Shown: positions 1 through 13,442, counted from the stretch's first letter. The stretch: 64,000 nt of DNA from Mesocentrotus franciscanus (GCA_037976565.1 CP137680.1:17854861-17918860), one strand, 5' to 3'. Numbers and translations are program-made. Notes: generated from the sequence alone by a model not told the origin.

Positions 1-2514
1 ATCTCCTCTATCTAAGATGATTGTTGACTTTTGTCACCATGAGCTCACCAGCACTGCACAATGCCATGGTTTGCCCACCATGGTTGGTACCTTTTGGGGA
101 TTCTATCCTATCATTCTTGGGTACCTTACTACATGCAGGTTGCACCATTCCATACTATTGCACCACAGAGCAATTGTTGGTACTTTTAAGGAAAACCCTT
201 TATCTCTGGGCACCTACTGCTAATATGAAAGGACTAATAGCTCTTTTTACAATTTTTTTAAAAATCCCGACAAATTGAGTAATACAGTAATGAAGCCTTA
301 TAGAAAATGGTCACAAATTGCCACTTTTGTTCTACAAATGTAGGTGTTTGATGTGAGTGTATTACTGCATTCATAATTTGGACAATGACTACTTTAATGC
401 AAATTATGATTTCAAAGCTTACTCAATAGAAATGCTTGCTAGCTGGAAAAAAAAAGCTCTTTGATTCCTTGCAAAAAACAATTGTCTCTTATTAAGCAAT
501 TTTGTGTATTTGTTTTTGTTTGTTATTGGCATTTTCGATCAGTCCTTCAACATTCATTTTAGAGAATACCTTCAAAGTTTATGCTAACTTCTTTTCCAAT
601 ACAAATGCAGTACTTGATCATATTTGTTAGTTATTTAATGGTTAATATCCAAAATCTTTGCAAAAATGCTTTTCATGACAAAAGAAAACCCCTCTCATTT
701 GCTTTGCCTAATGAAAAAAAAAATGTTGTAAACTTATGTCAGAATAATGTGTGTACATGTACCATAGCAGACTTGATTTTAATTTTTGATTTTCATGTGT
801 CTTATTGTGCACTGTTTATGATGCAATGAAAAATTTCCCCTACATGTAAATAATGTAACATAAATGTAACGTTAACTTCTTTTACCAAATACTAGTACAT
901 AAAAAACAGCAAAAATCAGCAAAATCAGAATAATGTGTTAACTAAAGCAGATATTTTCTTTGTATTTTATTTCACACATGTTTAATATGCAGTGTAGACT
1001 TTTGCCTCTATATGAAGTAACATAGATGCACTGTCCATTACTGGCAGCAAATAGTTTTGCATTTTAAATTATGTTTGTGCACTTTCTAATTTCTATTTCA
1101 TGTAGCAAATTATTAGCAGTTCTGTGATCAATATCCTCATCTCTCTTTTGTTTTCTGTCTTTCTCTTTCTCTTTCCCTTTCCCATTTTCTCTCTCTCTCA
1201 CCCCCCCCCTCTCCCTCTTTCTCTATCTCTTTCTTTCCTTTCTCTTTCCCTTTCCCTTTCCCATTCCCATTTTCTCTCTCCCCCCTCCCCCTCTCCCTCT
1301 TTCTCTTCTCTTTCTCTATCTCTTCTCTATCTCTTTCTTTCCCTTTCTCTTTCCCTTTCCCATTTTCTCTCTCTCCCCCCTCCCTCTTTCTCTTCTCTAT
1401 TTCTTTCTTTCCCTTTCTCTTTCCCTTTCCCATTTTCTCTCTCTCCCCTCCCCCTCTCCCTCTTTCTCTTCTCTTTCTCTATCTCTTTCTTTTCCTTTCT
1501 CTTTCAATCTCCTGCTTTCTTTCTTTGTTGCCCTTACTCTGTATATTTTTGTTTCCTTATTTCAGTCATTCTCTAAATGTTTTACATATCTCTTTCTCTG
1601 TCTCTTCATCTCTTTATCTTCCTTTGATTTGCAAAGTTTATTCTGCAAGTGCTCTATTTTCCCATTTTTTAATGTTCATGTACAAAAATGTTAATAATAT
1701 TTTAGAAAAAATACGAAAATTTATGAGATAGTCGGTGCACTGCTACAATCGCACACTCAAGAAAATTCTCCCATTACATTATTAAAACCCTTTTTCCCTG
1801 ACTAATGCTTTTGATGAATATTTAAATTTTTCTTCTGTAATATCCCAATACATGTGTGCTGCTACACTGCTTAAATATAAAAACAGCACATACAGTAAAT
1901 GAATGGTATTGAAACATGCAATATTTGAGTTTGCCACAGCACTTTTCTGTAAAAGCAAGCCTCTTAAGAAATACGCAGTTCATTTGTAGTAATGTTGCTG
2001 CAGAGCATTCAAGCCCTAAAGGAAAATATTTGCTTATTTACGTACATGTTCATAGAGTGATAGCTTTCTTCCAAAATCCACCCTATTTGTTTAATATTGA
2101 ACTTTCTCCAAGGAAATAATAACTATTTAAATATCAGTAGAGTGACATAATACGTACAAGTAGATGTTTATCTAATTCTAAATGCCTGCATGTAGCTGCC
2201 TTTATCATTCATTTAATAAGGAGTGTGTACATGTACTTGCACAGATATATTTGAAATTATTGAATTTATGAATATTTAAATTTTTAGAATTCAGAGGAAA
2301 GAAAGACCAGAATTATGACTGAAAAGAGATTTTACCAATTCAGACATATGTTGAATAATCAGCTTTTTATCAGAATAACCCTCAACATTTAGGTCAAAAT
2401 CTGCTGCTGAAATAATTGAAGCCCTTAATTCAGGATAAATCTAATTTCATTCTAATTCTACTGCTTCCTTGAATAATGTGGCATTTTTCTTTCCCTTGGT
2501 CCCATCCAATATAG
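1..2514. other. Non-coding stretch upstream of the LIM exon (probable intron)
   Basis: AT-rich sequence with stop codons in all frames and no exon I can defend. It should be the intron before the LIM exon at 2515, because the first zinc-binding half of that LIM domain is not visible here and presumably lies left of the window. The only marked structure is the polypyrimidine tract at 1137-1515, listed separately. Confidence 0.5.
1137..1515. repeat. Polypyrimidine (CT-rich) low-complexity tract
   Basis: About 380 bases of almost pure C and T made of decayed repeats of CTCTTTCCCTTTCCC and CTCTCTC type. It gives spurious Ser/Leu-rich and Lys/Glu/Arg-rich open frames on the two strands. Confidence 0.9.
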
Positions 2515-2617
2515 TGCTGTGTCTGTAACATCCAGCTCGGAAATGGAACTAAGGGGACTGATGTCCGGATCCGAGCCAGCAAGCTACACTGCCAAAACTG
2601 CTACAGCAATGATGCTG
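2515..2617 (+). CDS. LIM-domain exon, LMO7/LIMCH1-like (partial gene, 3' end)
   Basis: The exon follows an acceptor AG at 2513-2514 and reads, in phase 0, CCVCNIQLGNGTKGTDVRIR then ASKLHCQNCYSNDAG. This is the second zinc finger of a LIM domain: Cys-x2-Cys at the start and the HCxxC-Y end. The GTDVRIR block is typical, from memory, of the C-terminal LIM domain of LIMCH1 and LMO7, actin- and junction-associated proteins. A good donor (GGTAAGAT, GT at 2618-2619) would end the exon at 2617 and need one more short exon, which I did not find. Alternatively the frame reads through to a TAG at 2698-2700 and adds 26 residues after the donor site. The family normally ends about ten residues after the last Cys. 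The first half of the LIM domain and the rest of the gene lie outside the window. The LIM assignment is firm; the LMO7/LIMCH1 assignment is likely. Confidence 0.68.
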
Positions 2618-3484
2618 GTAAGATTGTATTCTTTTCACTGTTTAAAGCCATACTGTACGACCGCGAAATCCCCTCTGGCGCCGTCTCAGGTCAGCTGTAG
2701 CAGTATGGTCCCGTAACTCGCTCCTTCCCTAGCTGCACTGTTGGTTCTTGCATCGAGTCCTCTTTCTGCGAAGTGGGATTTTGGTATTGGGGTAGGGGTA
2801 CGTACTGTTTGCAGGTTGACCATGAGATGGCGCTGTGCAGTAAATATTACACTAGGGCAGAAAGTTCATCAGTTCAATATCGCTTTAAGAACAATCCCAA
2901 TTTTCTAAACAAGTTGAATCATGTCATAACGAAAGACAGAGTCTGGTGACAATTGGAAAGAAATAGGACATACAATAAAGAAGGTTTATGTTGATCTTGA
3001 AATCACGAAATCTACATCTAGTATTAAATTGACAGATTGGTATTAAAGTCGATTGTGATTTAATTGAGGCTAGGTTAACATCACATTCTATATGTCTGTC
3101 TGAAAACTACATATAACCAAAGAAGGACAAACTTGTGTATTGATATGCTGGTATTAACGATAACCCATCTGCTTAAAATGTAACATGTCAATTCACCGTC
3201 TTCCTCGTAATTTTAAAGTTGTACAAAATGAAAATTACATTGTACATTAAATTTTGTGATAAAAATCCATGGAAAGTATTTATACAGATACATGAATGTG
3301 TACACAGCCTGACCTTGGTTAATTTTGTCTTATTTATTTATTTATTTATTGTTTTTCAATAGTCTTAATGTCATTTATTCGTTCCCTTTTCTTCCATTTC
3401 TCTCCAATGCCACAGGGTTCGAGTTCACAGAAGTATGACATTGACTTGTGATACAATCATCTCTATCAGCAAGATTTAGAAAGT

Positions 3485-3507
3485 ATGAGAGAGAAATAGA
3501 GAGAGAG

Positions 3508-3538
<31 letters not shown>

Positions 3539-3545
3539 AAGAAAG
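3485..3545. repeat. (GA)n microsatellite
   Basis: GAGAGA run with a few GT interruptions; produces a spurious Ser/Leu frame on the - strand. Confidence 0.85.
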
Positions 3546-6500
3546 TAAGAGAAATAATGAGTGAGAAAAGAGGTAGAGAACTAGAGATGTACAGATAACA
3601 AGGGGAAGAAATATAAGAAAGGAAAAGGATAGCAGGATATATCTTACTTGTCATGTGTTAACTGTACAGAAATGAAACATTCATCATTCGTTGCTCTCTT
3701 AAAGCCTGTCTGCACTAGCTTGGCCAGGAGGGATTAGACCACCCTGCTGGTCACTGACAGGTGGTTATCTCATCAACTCAGCTCTCAATTAACATAAGAA
3801 AAAGAGGATCATGGGGGACCAACAGTAGCTACAAGTAGTGCAGTGGGGCTTTAACTGATAATAAACAAGAGGAAGACATATAAAAAAAGAGAAGGATAGC
3901 AGGATTTATCTTATTGTCATGTTCAACTGTACAAAAAGGAATCATTCATTATTTTGTTGTTAGTCTGCTTTTGCTTCTCCACATACTCTTAATGCAGGCC
4001 CACCCAGATCCTTCAGCGTAGGCTAAAGAAGAGTGTGTCAGTATGAAAATGTTTATATCAATCATCATTATCATCATTGACCCATGAAGAATGTGATATA
4101 GAAATCAAGAATCATAATATCAATGGTAATTTGCAATAAGATTAACAATATTTATTCCCCAGTGTGGTTTAAAACCATAATAATGGAAAGAAAATAACTG
4201 AACTGGCTATTGTCTTCCTGTCGCTCGGAAACCTTCCATTACCTGTAGGTATGAGAATACTATTCGTTACGTGAAAAATAAAAATCTTATTTTCATTATT
4301 TTCAAACACATTCTCATTTTTGATCATGTGGTGACTTAGAATTTTCATGCATGTATATTTGTGGTGTGTAGGTGCCAGCACATTTAAAAATACAAATCAC
4401 AAAGTCCCTTGAAAAACCACACATAATAAACAGCAAGACACTGTTTCGCACACATGGGACTGAATATTGCATTATTTTTCCTTGTGGCCTTATTTCACTC
4501 AATCCTTTGAAATATAGTGGCACTTTTACAGTTTGATGGAGGAAATATATATTGGCTCTTGATGTACTATCGAATATGAATTTCTATGGCTTTGGTCCTT
4601 GCAGTAAAGTATGTGGATAAGCTAAGCCCTGTTATTATGCATTGTGAGTGGCTGCATTTTAAAAGTAAATGTACAATGTCTTCTTTCATAATGTGACTAA
4701 AATTTTGTGTGTAAGATTTGAACTTGAAGTCAAAATTTGTATTCAGAGAAGTATTCAGAGAGAAAGAGAGAGCGAGAGAGAGAGAAAGAGTTGCTTTGAA
4801 AGAAAAATAATACTGCTGTTGAAATTTGCCTTGAGCTTATTAATCAACTGGTTGAAATTTGTTATTGTATTCCGAATTACACAATCATATAGGTATTCAA
4901 GTCTTTTTACTACATTAATTCAGATTTTCAAAATCAAATTCACCAATTTGAAGTTCTTTTTAATCACCATGCCATCACTGAAATTTCCAAAAGTATCATA
5001 ACTGTAAACTATTTGTGAAAATAAAAGTGATTTTAGCAAATGAAACATTCAGTAAATCTTCACTGCCTTGCATGAAGAATTTTTATCAATTGCTAACCTT
5101 TGAATTTTGTAGCATTTGTATTTAGATTTTATAGATGTAAAGCAGGTGTTTTTTTTAAATTCTTTTTAATGTATATTCATCAAAAGTATATAACTATATC
5201 ATTATCCTGTACTGTTCTTTTGCAATTGGTTCAGGGAATTAGTTGATACCAAAAAATAAACATGGCACGGTGTAATATGGAAAATAATGAATTATGTACT
5301 TTGTTTATTGTATACAGCTCTATAAGATTTCAGTTAGTTTTGTTTTTAATATTAAAGGCTTTTTTCATTTGTTAAATACTTCAAGGAAATAAATGTAATG
5401 AGTAGCCATGCTGATAATCAAACTGTAACGTTCTTCTTCAGACATATATACAGTAGTTGGATTTTAATTGCAAAGATGAACAAAGGGGCATGAAAGTAGC
5501 TTTTGAAAATGCTATTGTATAGTCTATTTGCAATGGTTGCAAATGCATGTATATTAGTGTGTGATATGTTCTTTTTACTTGTTATTATCATACTGTTTGT
5601 AAAATTGAGTTTTGATTTTTTTTTTTACAGATAATATTTTATTCCTTTTAATACATTGCACATGCATGTACATGTCATCAGACACTTCGTGTTTGTTTGA
5701 TGAAAATTGTCCTTATTTGTATTTTTTATTTGATTGATATGTTTTATATATATAGCAGTATTTTTCTGCTCTGATTTGTAAATATTGTTCCAGTAAGCGT
5801 ATGTTCTGTATTTAAATACAGAGACATAATTAAGGAATTGGTTATTTGTTTGTATAGTCTTCCCTTACGAGGTTCCAAAGTTTTCAGGAAATGGAAAAAA
5901 TTCATTACATCTCACCGATTATGATTTTTACAGATAAGGGTATTGAAACAATACTATATAGTCTATTAATTGCTTAATAGTCTCTGTGTGCAAAATGTGA
6001 TGGTTTGTATTCTTAGTCTTATTCCAGACATACACCAAGAATAAATTGATTGGAGATTATTATAGAAAATTATTAGTTTTCATCAACAACAACAGCAACA
6101 ACAAAATTCCAATCTAGCAATCATATGTTTTGTTTAAACTTTTAACGTTTATAAAGAGACCAATGCATTTTATCTAGTCTGGTTATTTAGAATTAATATC
6201 TTGTTTAAATAAGTTTGATGATTATTGTTGGCTGAAAGAACAGAAGAGATTTATATGTTAGTGTCTACGAGAACTCTAAAATACACTGTTGGTTTATAAA
6301 AGTGTCGTAACAATATTATTAAAGTGAAGAAGAAAAAAAACCCTCATTAACCATAGAAAAGCTCCATACACTCTTGTACAACATTCTCATAATCGTCTAG
6401 GTAGATTTTTGAATATTTTGCTAAAATCTGCCATTGTATCCCAGCCTTCCAGCTTTCACTGTCAAAGAGCACATATATATGGTTTGGTATCAATTAGTTA

Positions 6501-7930
6501 CTCATAAACATGTATTTGGAACTTGCTTGGTACTCCTTCCTCTAGTATCGCACACAAAGTATTTACTATCAAAATACCTCTTACTCCATCAAATTTTAAA
6601 AATCTTCTCTTCTTCACAAATCCTGACTGTAACATTTTTGAAAAGTCGATGGAATGAAAGTGCCTTTGTTTATACTCGGTCTACATAATGCGGTAATACT
6701 TGGAATTTTACTATCATGTTTTGTAGTGTATTTTAGTCGCAAGTATTTGCAGACAATTACATGTATGTTCAATATTGATAAGTTGTGACATGCAGTCCTT
6801 TTACATCCTATGAGAGGGGCAACGTGAATGTCTTGTGGTATTTATGATGTTTATTAATCACCATCCTGTGTAAAAAGAGATTTGAATTATATGGGTGCAC
6901 CTTTTGTATAGATGAAAAGCTTTTCTATTAAAAAGATAGAAGAAAAAGTATCTTACATGCATTTTTACAAATTGTAATAAAAATCAAATGCTGATCGGTG
7001 AGAAGGGAAATAATGATCTCATGCAGTTATTCTTTCTATTGTGTTTTTCCCCTAATCGTTGTACATGAGATGAATGTCATGGTGAGAGAGGGGGTGTGGG
7101 GGGTAATGGAGTTGTCACATCACCCAGGACCAAATATAAAAATAAATAACCAGAATTTTACTTATTCAGGGGGGCAAAAAGGTGAAACATATCTAGTTAT
7201 TGCTATTTTTTGGTTTTTTGTACAGACTGATCAGAAAACCATGTGTGACCCCCCCTCCCCCATTCAAATATACTAGTGAGTCCCACGTACAGAGAGATAT
7301 CATATGCGATTGGACTGGTGTGAGCTATGAGTGTACAGAAGTTTTAGAGCCCCACCTCCAAACAAATTAAATTAAAAAATGCTGATAAAAAAGAAGAAAA
7401 ACCACAGACTTTAGTTTGTAACTTGGAAAATCCAATTATTTACAGTTATAAATAGTGTTGTATCATTTCCTTTTGTTAGAAGCCCCTAGAACCCATTCCC
7501 TGCCTCCTCAATATATTCCCAAACCGTGCATATGGATGTAGGCCCATAATAATTGTTATTGATCTAGGAAAAGGAAAGGAGAAATCAAAGTTGGAACATT
7601 TGAAGTCTATTTATTGTATAGAGTTCTCCCTTAATTCCTCTTATATTTTTACCACTGAAATTTTTACCTCTGTCATGCCCCTTGTAGCTATGCCATTATT
7701 CTACATTAATCAACTTTACGTACATTAGTTGTTGCTTTGTCGGGCAAGCAACTGTCAAGAAGTACGCATGAAATTAGTAAACGGGTCTATTGGATGTTAG
7801 GTAAGGGTTGAAGGATGGAATTTGGTTAGTATGGGAAATTGACCGAAGAGCAATTGTCGCAGAGAATTTTTGATGTTGCATAGACAAAAATAATTGGAAC
7901 AATTTTTTAATTACAAGCTCAAGGGTGAAC

Positions 7931-8058
7931 CCCTCTCTCTCTCTCTGTCTGTCTGTACATTTCTCTCTTTCTCTCTCTCTGTATCTCTCTGTCTGTACAT
8001 CTCTTTCTCTCTCTCTGTCTATCTGTACATCTGTCTGTGTCTCTCCCTCTCTTTAAAT
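7931..8058. repeat. (CT)n / CTGT microsatellite with a reiterated phrase
   Basis: CTCTCT runs separated by a repeated phrase of the form CTGTCTGTACAT(C/T)TCT at spacings of about 40 bases. Confidence 0.8.
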
Positions 8059-8664
8059 CTTCTCCTATGTTTCCTAGACTCTAGTACACAATGCAATATT
8101 AGCCCTTTTCTGTTCAAAACATTGTTTTCTACCGTTATAAACTGTTAACTGTACATGCATGGATCACACGTTTCAGTAAGACTTCTAAGTCACATCCTGT
8201 CAAAGGGTCAAGGGCATTTATTTCTATATGATAACAATTTTAATTTTCCTCAAAAGTAAGGATACAGATATATCACAACTCACAAGTATACACAATGTTG
8301 CTGATGATATATGCTGATGGACCAACTTTTAAAGTGAATAAACAACAATAACAGAAAAAAATTGTACATCATATAGTAAAAATATCTTGTGATCAAGGAA
8401 GGTGTGATTTTAATAATGTAGAAAAACATAATGATATTTTTTATAAAATGAGATTCACTAACCCAAATTACAAATTTGATTTACAATGTAGGATGATTTA
8501 GAATCTAGAATTTTGACATGAGTATTTACAGGACAAACTTCAGTATTTTTGACATAGAAAGGAAGATTGCACAATATTTAGTTACAAATGCTTCTGGGAT
8601 GGAAGAGATTTTAAACAAAATGTGCTGAGTCTCTCTCTATATATTACATTCATGTACATCACCC

Positions 8665-8697
8665 AATGTTCAATTCAATTCAATTCAATTTTATTTC
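8665..8697 (-). repeat. LINE-type 3' tail (TTGAA)n
   Basis: On the - strand the sequence ends GGTGAAATAAAATTGAATTG and continues with further TTGAA units. This matches the AATAAA plus (TTGAA)n tail seen at the other LINE 3' ends in the window (near 49315 and 62640). It lies about 290 bases beyond the stop of the sulfotransferase gene, and the AATAAA could also serve that gene. Confidence 0.5.
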
Positions 8698-8706
8698 ACC
8701 AAAGCA

Positions 8707-8778
8707 ATTTAAAAGAATATAACATACATACATAGAATTAAAATAGTTCTATGTATGGATGTTATATTCTTTTAAATG
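8707..8778. repeat. Near-perfect hairpin, arms of about 31 bp
   Basis: The left arm begins ATTTAAAAGAATATAACAT and the right arm ends ATGTTATATTCTTTTAAAT. The arms pair over about 31 bases with one clear mismatch and a loop of about ten bases. It sits directly beside the LINE tail. It could be a very small palindromic element or a foldback scar. A microRNA precursor is possible but unsupported. Confidence 0.7.
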
Positions 8779-8984
8779 CTTCTTTAAATGAACTATACAT
8801 TGCTACATAAAAAGAATAGAATACATGTTCATACATCAATTGGTACAACTATAAAAGTTGCTTGGCAGGTAGCAGCCAGAAAGGAAGTGACCCTTATACA
8901 TGTAAGTGGTCAACCTGAGAAAGACATGTTCCTGAGAAAGATAAAGAATGTAATAAAGAGAAAAGGACTTCATGATCATCATAG

Positions 8985-10033
8985 TCATACTTTCATTCTT
9001 GTTTCATACATCTCTTCATAATACTTCATCACTTGATCAGTCAACCTGGTGACATCGGGGGTCACCTGATCTCGGCGAGGCATGGGATTGGCGGGAGCAA
9101 ATTCGCTACTCGTCAATGCTCTGCCGTAGATGTACATCAATTCTTCCACCAAACCTTCAGCAGGGTGAACCCATTTCTTTACGATGTCTGCAGAAGAGTT
9201 CCACTTCAGCATTGTTTCACTGTACGGCAACCCTATTGCTTCACAGAACTTTGGAATCATTTCGGTAGGCTTTGCCAACAAATCGTCTCCATCGATCACA
9301 ATTGGGTCACCTTCAAAGATTTCCTTCACATATTTCCAGGTTTCGTGAATGCCCCGGAAGTACAACCCAGCACTATCAAACATAACGTAATCTCTTTCGA
9401 TGTCAAAGTCGTCCTCACTCATTGTTGGTTTGGACGAGTCTCCCTCAGATGCAAACTTGGCAGTATTTGCGAATGCAATCTTGCGAAAGGAATGAAAGAC
9501 TCGGAGGGGGTGGCGAATCAGGAACACGTATTTGTACCCTTGTGGAAGGTATTGGAGCCTTTCCTTGTTCATTGCTTGAGCCAGGTCCTTGACAAATACG
9601 CAGGGGCTTGCAGCCTTTTCAAGGAGACGTTTGATAGATCCATACCTGCAAGTTTATAACAAATGAAGAAAAAGAATGTGTTGTAAATCATTTTTTGTAT
9701 TTAAACACGAGTAGAATAGATACAGCATAAGTGAAGAGCCCCTCACCCTCATAAAATGGGGGATATAATATATTAATGTTTTTCCACATATGTTGGATCC
9801 ATAATACAGAGTAGAAGATATCAATGATTCCATGATACCACTTGGTAAATGATGCAAGGTAAATAATTCAGTTATGTGTGCTTTAGGTCCTGGGACCTCT
9901 CTATTTAGTAGTGATAAAATTAATAATAATATTTATTTAATAATAGTAATGATCAGAATGATAGCAACAACAATAATAATAATATAAATAACAATATTAT
10001 AATATAATCATATTAATAATAAAAATAATAATA

Positions 10034-10080
<47 letters not shown>

Positions 10081-10675
10081 ACCTTTTCAAAGGTGCATTA
10101 AGTAACATAAAACAAAAGATATAGCATGCCATGATTATGAAACAAATAACATTGCATCAAATACAAACAAAAGAACATGAGACTCTAGGTTTAAAAAATA
10201 AAGAATGATGTGGCGTCAAGCTTTTGGACTCTGGAGTTAGCATGTCATATGATGAGAGGTTGTAATCATTCCTTCAATGTCTTCATGCCTCAAAGTCATG
10301 GTATGGTACTTGGCAAATCTTTGAGTTTGAGGTGCAATCGTATTTTTTAACTTACGCAAGATGTTCTGGATGAACCTCGCATGAATACATATTCCCAACC
10401 ACAGAAGCTGCTTGCTCAAATATCTTTTCATTTCCCTCATACTCCAGCGGTAACGAAATATTGAGCTTGGCTGAAGCGATGATCGAGATTGCCCTGCAGT
10501 ACGAAAACGGCTCGAACCACACCGCACTGTCCCCCGGAACTCCGGCGGCGATGCATTTGGTCAAGGCGGTCGAGACAGACCGGGGCACTGACCACATGAT
10601 AGTACGACATTTTGGTCCTTTATCTTTCACACTGGAACAGTTTGCCTCCTTTGATAAATCCGAAGATCGTGACAT
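8985..10675 (-). CDS. Sulfotransferase-fold (PAPS-type P-loop) protein, two exons, 326 aa
   Basis: Exon 1 is 10356-10675 (320 nt, donor GC|GTAAGT) and exon 2 is 8985-9645 (acceptor TGCAG); the join restores one Ala codon (GC+G), giving 326 residues. Near the N-terminus, RTIMWSVPRSVSTALTKC resembles the 5'-phosphosulfate-binding loop of sulfotransferases. YVFLIRHPLRVFHSFRK in exon 2 resembles the 3'-phosphate site, with its Arg and Ser. WFEPFSYC and FVKDLAQAMN fit the same fold. There is no signal peptide or membrane segment, so a cytosolic enzyme is likely. The family appears in many invertebrates, often with misleading names, and I cannot name a substrate. The start is the first Met before the P-loop. 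The large + strand open frame at 9033-9659 is its antisense shadow. Confidence 0.85.
10018..10079. repeat. (AAT)n microsatellite
   Basis: AATAAT array in the sulfotransferase intron (9646-10355), preceded from about 9916 by decayed copies of the same unit. Confidence 0.9.
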
Positions 10676-11259
10676 GATTGTTGTAATTCGCTTTAGCCGT
10701 TTACTCCTTTAAAAACGGTACCACAGAGCTGACTGGTCATCAAAATATTATGTCGCAACAGTATACAGCTTACCTCCGAACACCACCGGTCACCTCCCGC
10801 TAATATTAAATGTAGGCTGCAAATGCAGACTCTATTAAATATTTGACACTTAATCGCAAATCCATCAGGCCTTGAACCTAGCTTTACTCTTTAAGTCTCT
10901 GGCTGTGTCAAATCAGCTATATAAAGTATTGGGCCTATGGAACATAGTAGACCGTTCAGTCTATAAAGTCTCACATTTCAGACACTCTTTTTACGACTGC
11001 CCCTGGGTATAAAAAAAAAAAAATCGCACAGTACATGTATATCCATAGCAAGTGGAAAAGTGGGCGTGGCATCTGCACATAGGCCTGGATTCTGGGGCCT
11101 GTTTCATAAAGCTTTTGACTTACTACTATAATGATGTGTTTGTTTGTTGTTGCTGTTTATTTTGTTCGTTTTAAAATAAATATCTTTTTTTTAAAGGTGG
11201 GGGATCTATAGGTGGCAATGGATTCCAAAAGTAGTGTCTAATCTTTTTTTCTTTGCTTC

Positions 11260-11339
11260 CCCCTCTCTCTCTCCTCTCCTCCTCATTCTCTCCATCCCTC
11301 TCTCCTCTCCTCATTCTCTCCCTCCCTCTCTCTCTCTCA
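11260..11339. repeat. CT-rich low-complexity tract
   Basis: CTCTCTCCTCTCCTCCTC-type sequence; source of spurious open frames on both strands. Confidence 0.8.
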
Positions 11340-11706
11340 GTATCTTTAATTCGATCCCCAATCCTGTATCCCCTATTTCTAACACTTTCTCCAGTAGCCA
11401 CGATTTCTGAGAATATAGGTGCTGTCAAATTCAGCAAGTTTTGCCATAAATTGTAAATACATGTACGGTATGACAATGTGAAGGTTGGGCCATAAATGTA
11501 CTTTCAAGGTAATGAGAAGGAAAGACACAAGATATCTGCTATTAATCAGTTAAACGGCAGAGAAATCATGCTTACGGGCTGTGTCATTTGTAAGGCAGGA
11601 AAATGAAATGCAGCTAATATGATCTTTGAGGCATCAAGTACTGAACTCATGTAGGTACGCTAAACTTAAGGGGGGGGGGAACATAAAAATGGCAAACAAA
11701 ACATGG

Positions 11707-11712
11707 TTTATT
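11707..11712 (-). promoter_or_regulatory. Candidate PPID polyadenylation signal AATAAA
   Basis: The + strand TTTATT reads AATAAA on the - strand, 2.2 kb beyond the PPID stop codon. It is the best placed of the signals I noticed, but no transcript end supports it. Confidence 0.3.
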
Positions 11713-13330
11713 ACAAAGTTCCATTTTAATGGTACAAAAGCAAACAAATTACATTTATCTAATTCAGAGGTCTATTACCTCAACAAGGATATGGAACGTT
11801 AAGGGCTCGTTCAGATATGACGCCGTTTTTATGTGTAAATGAATGGCAACGCAACAAAGGCCCTGCGCGTATTCACTGAGCTCTGTGTCAGAAGATACAG
11901 ACATGCGATGCGTATTACACTTTATGTCATCATTAAACGACTGTTGCGGTTTTACCATGTCATAACTGAATGGGGCCTCAATTCACAAACACAGAGGCAA
12001 AGCGTTCAATATGAAAATATCTCAATAGATAAAGTGGAATGCCACAAGAACACAGAATGGATAATAGCATGACAGAGGGGATGGCAATTTGGGTCAGGTT
12101 TCGTACACAGAAAAAAATGGGCTAAGAATAAAACTGCTACTGTAAGGACAGTGACATGCTTCACATAAACTTTCCAACATGGTAAAATGGTACTTGTACA
12201 ATTCTAAAATTCAGCACCAGAATTTCAGTGTGGCCGGTCAATTATGCCGTAAGAAAACATAATCCAGGTTATAAAATGAAGTGGTCTTCGAGCCGAATAC
12301 AAACAGTCTTTCTGGAAAATCTGCTAATAGCATCACTCCACCCCTAGTAATAAGTGAATTAAATCTTCACAGCAGGCATATTTTTACATGAAACCTCATG
12401 AACAGCTTATATCATTCGTGCAGCATCAATATGGTTTGTACGAGTTACAATACATACAATAATTTGTTGTACACAATCCCAAACATCTTTTAAGAAAGGA
12501 TAAAGACATTCCTATATCAGTAACCTAAATCGGTATAACTGTAAACAAAGCTTACGATAGCAAAAGATAACATCACTCCACTCGTAACTAACCACAAAAT
12601 GCGGTTTGCACTTGAAATAGGGAGGTTGCGAATCAAATTTAATTTTGATTTGATGTTCATCATCCAAGAAGTATCTTGATTGGTACTTGATCAGTGCAAG
12701 ATGACCCGCAAGATTTAACCTGTTCAATACCAAGCCGAAGATATCTCGGTAGTAGTTCATGGAAAATACATTTAAAAATACATGTACATTGTATAATCAA
12801 ATCACACTTTTATCCAACAGGCTAATAATGAACCGCCATACTAGCTTCTGATATATTCATGTGAAAATTAAACCAATGAGATGTAATTAATAGGAAACAA
12901 ATTGATCCCATTTTCATCAAGAAAACAAAAACATATCAACATCAGGGTGCCACCTTTTTATGTCCATGATATATATCATCACAGTCAATACGTATTGAAG
13001 GTGCAGACCTTGTGTGCACCATCTCCATTCCCTGCCAGACAACCCTTCAAACCCTGAAACATATAATCTTTCCTACATCAAATCTGGGATAGTATGCAAT
13101 TATGTAAATCACATTCAGTCTACATGACTGTAATTTATATGTTTTGAATCACTACTGTCTTATCGGCAATTTATCAACTCTAGACGATCTATTTCATCGG
13201 TAAAGATTTGCATGTGTGATAATTAAATACCGGCTTTTACAGATGCCTTGCACCTGTAAGGCTCAACCTACACTAAAAACTGCTCTGTATAAAGTACAGT
13301 ATCTGGGTGCCAGCTGGATTTAAATTCCAA

Positions 13331-13442
13331 AATAAGGATTCATTCCTTTCTCTAATTTGTATGAGACGCCCTAAAATCTTTCAATTAGAATAAAGATTAA
13401 TTCCTTTCTCTAATTTGTATCAGACACCCTCTAATCTCTCGA
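13331..13442. repeat. 58-bp tandem duplication
   Basis: Two adjacent copies share TTCCTTTCTCTAATTTGTAT and the following C/GAGAC(G/A)CCCT, starting at 13331 and 13389. They lie in the probable 3' UTR of PPID. Confidence 0.75.

Larger units (their letters stand above)
2701..8660. other. Gene-free AT-rich stretch, possible long 3' UTR of the LIM gene
   Basis: No exon recognised on either strand. The first part may be 3' UTR of the LIM gene. Simple repeats are at 3485-3545 (GA)n and 7931-8058 (CT)n. The short open frames here have no recognisable domain and no splice context. Confidence 0.45.

Noticed and set aside
1124..1576. Ser/Leu/Phe-rich 150-codon frame
   Set aside because: Translation of a polypyrimidine tract.
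9033..9659. 208-codon + strand frame
   Set aside because: Exact antisense of sulfotransferase exon 2, which has conserved motifs on the other strand.
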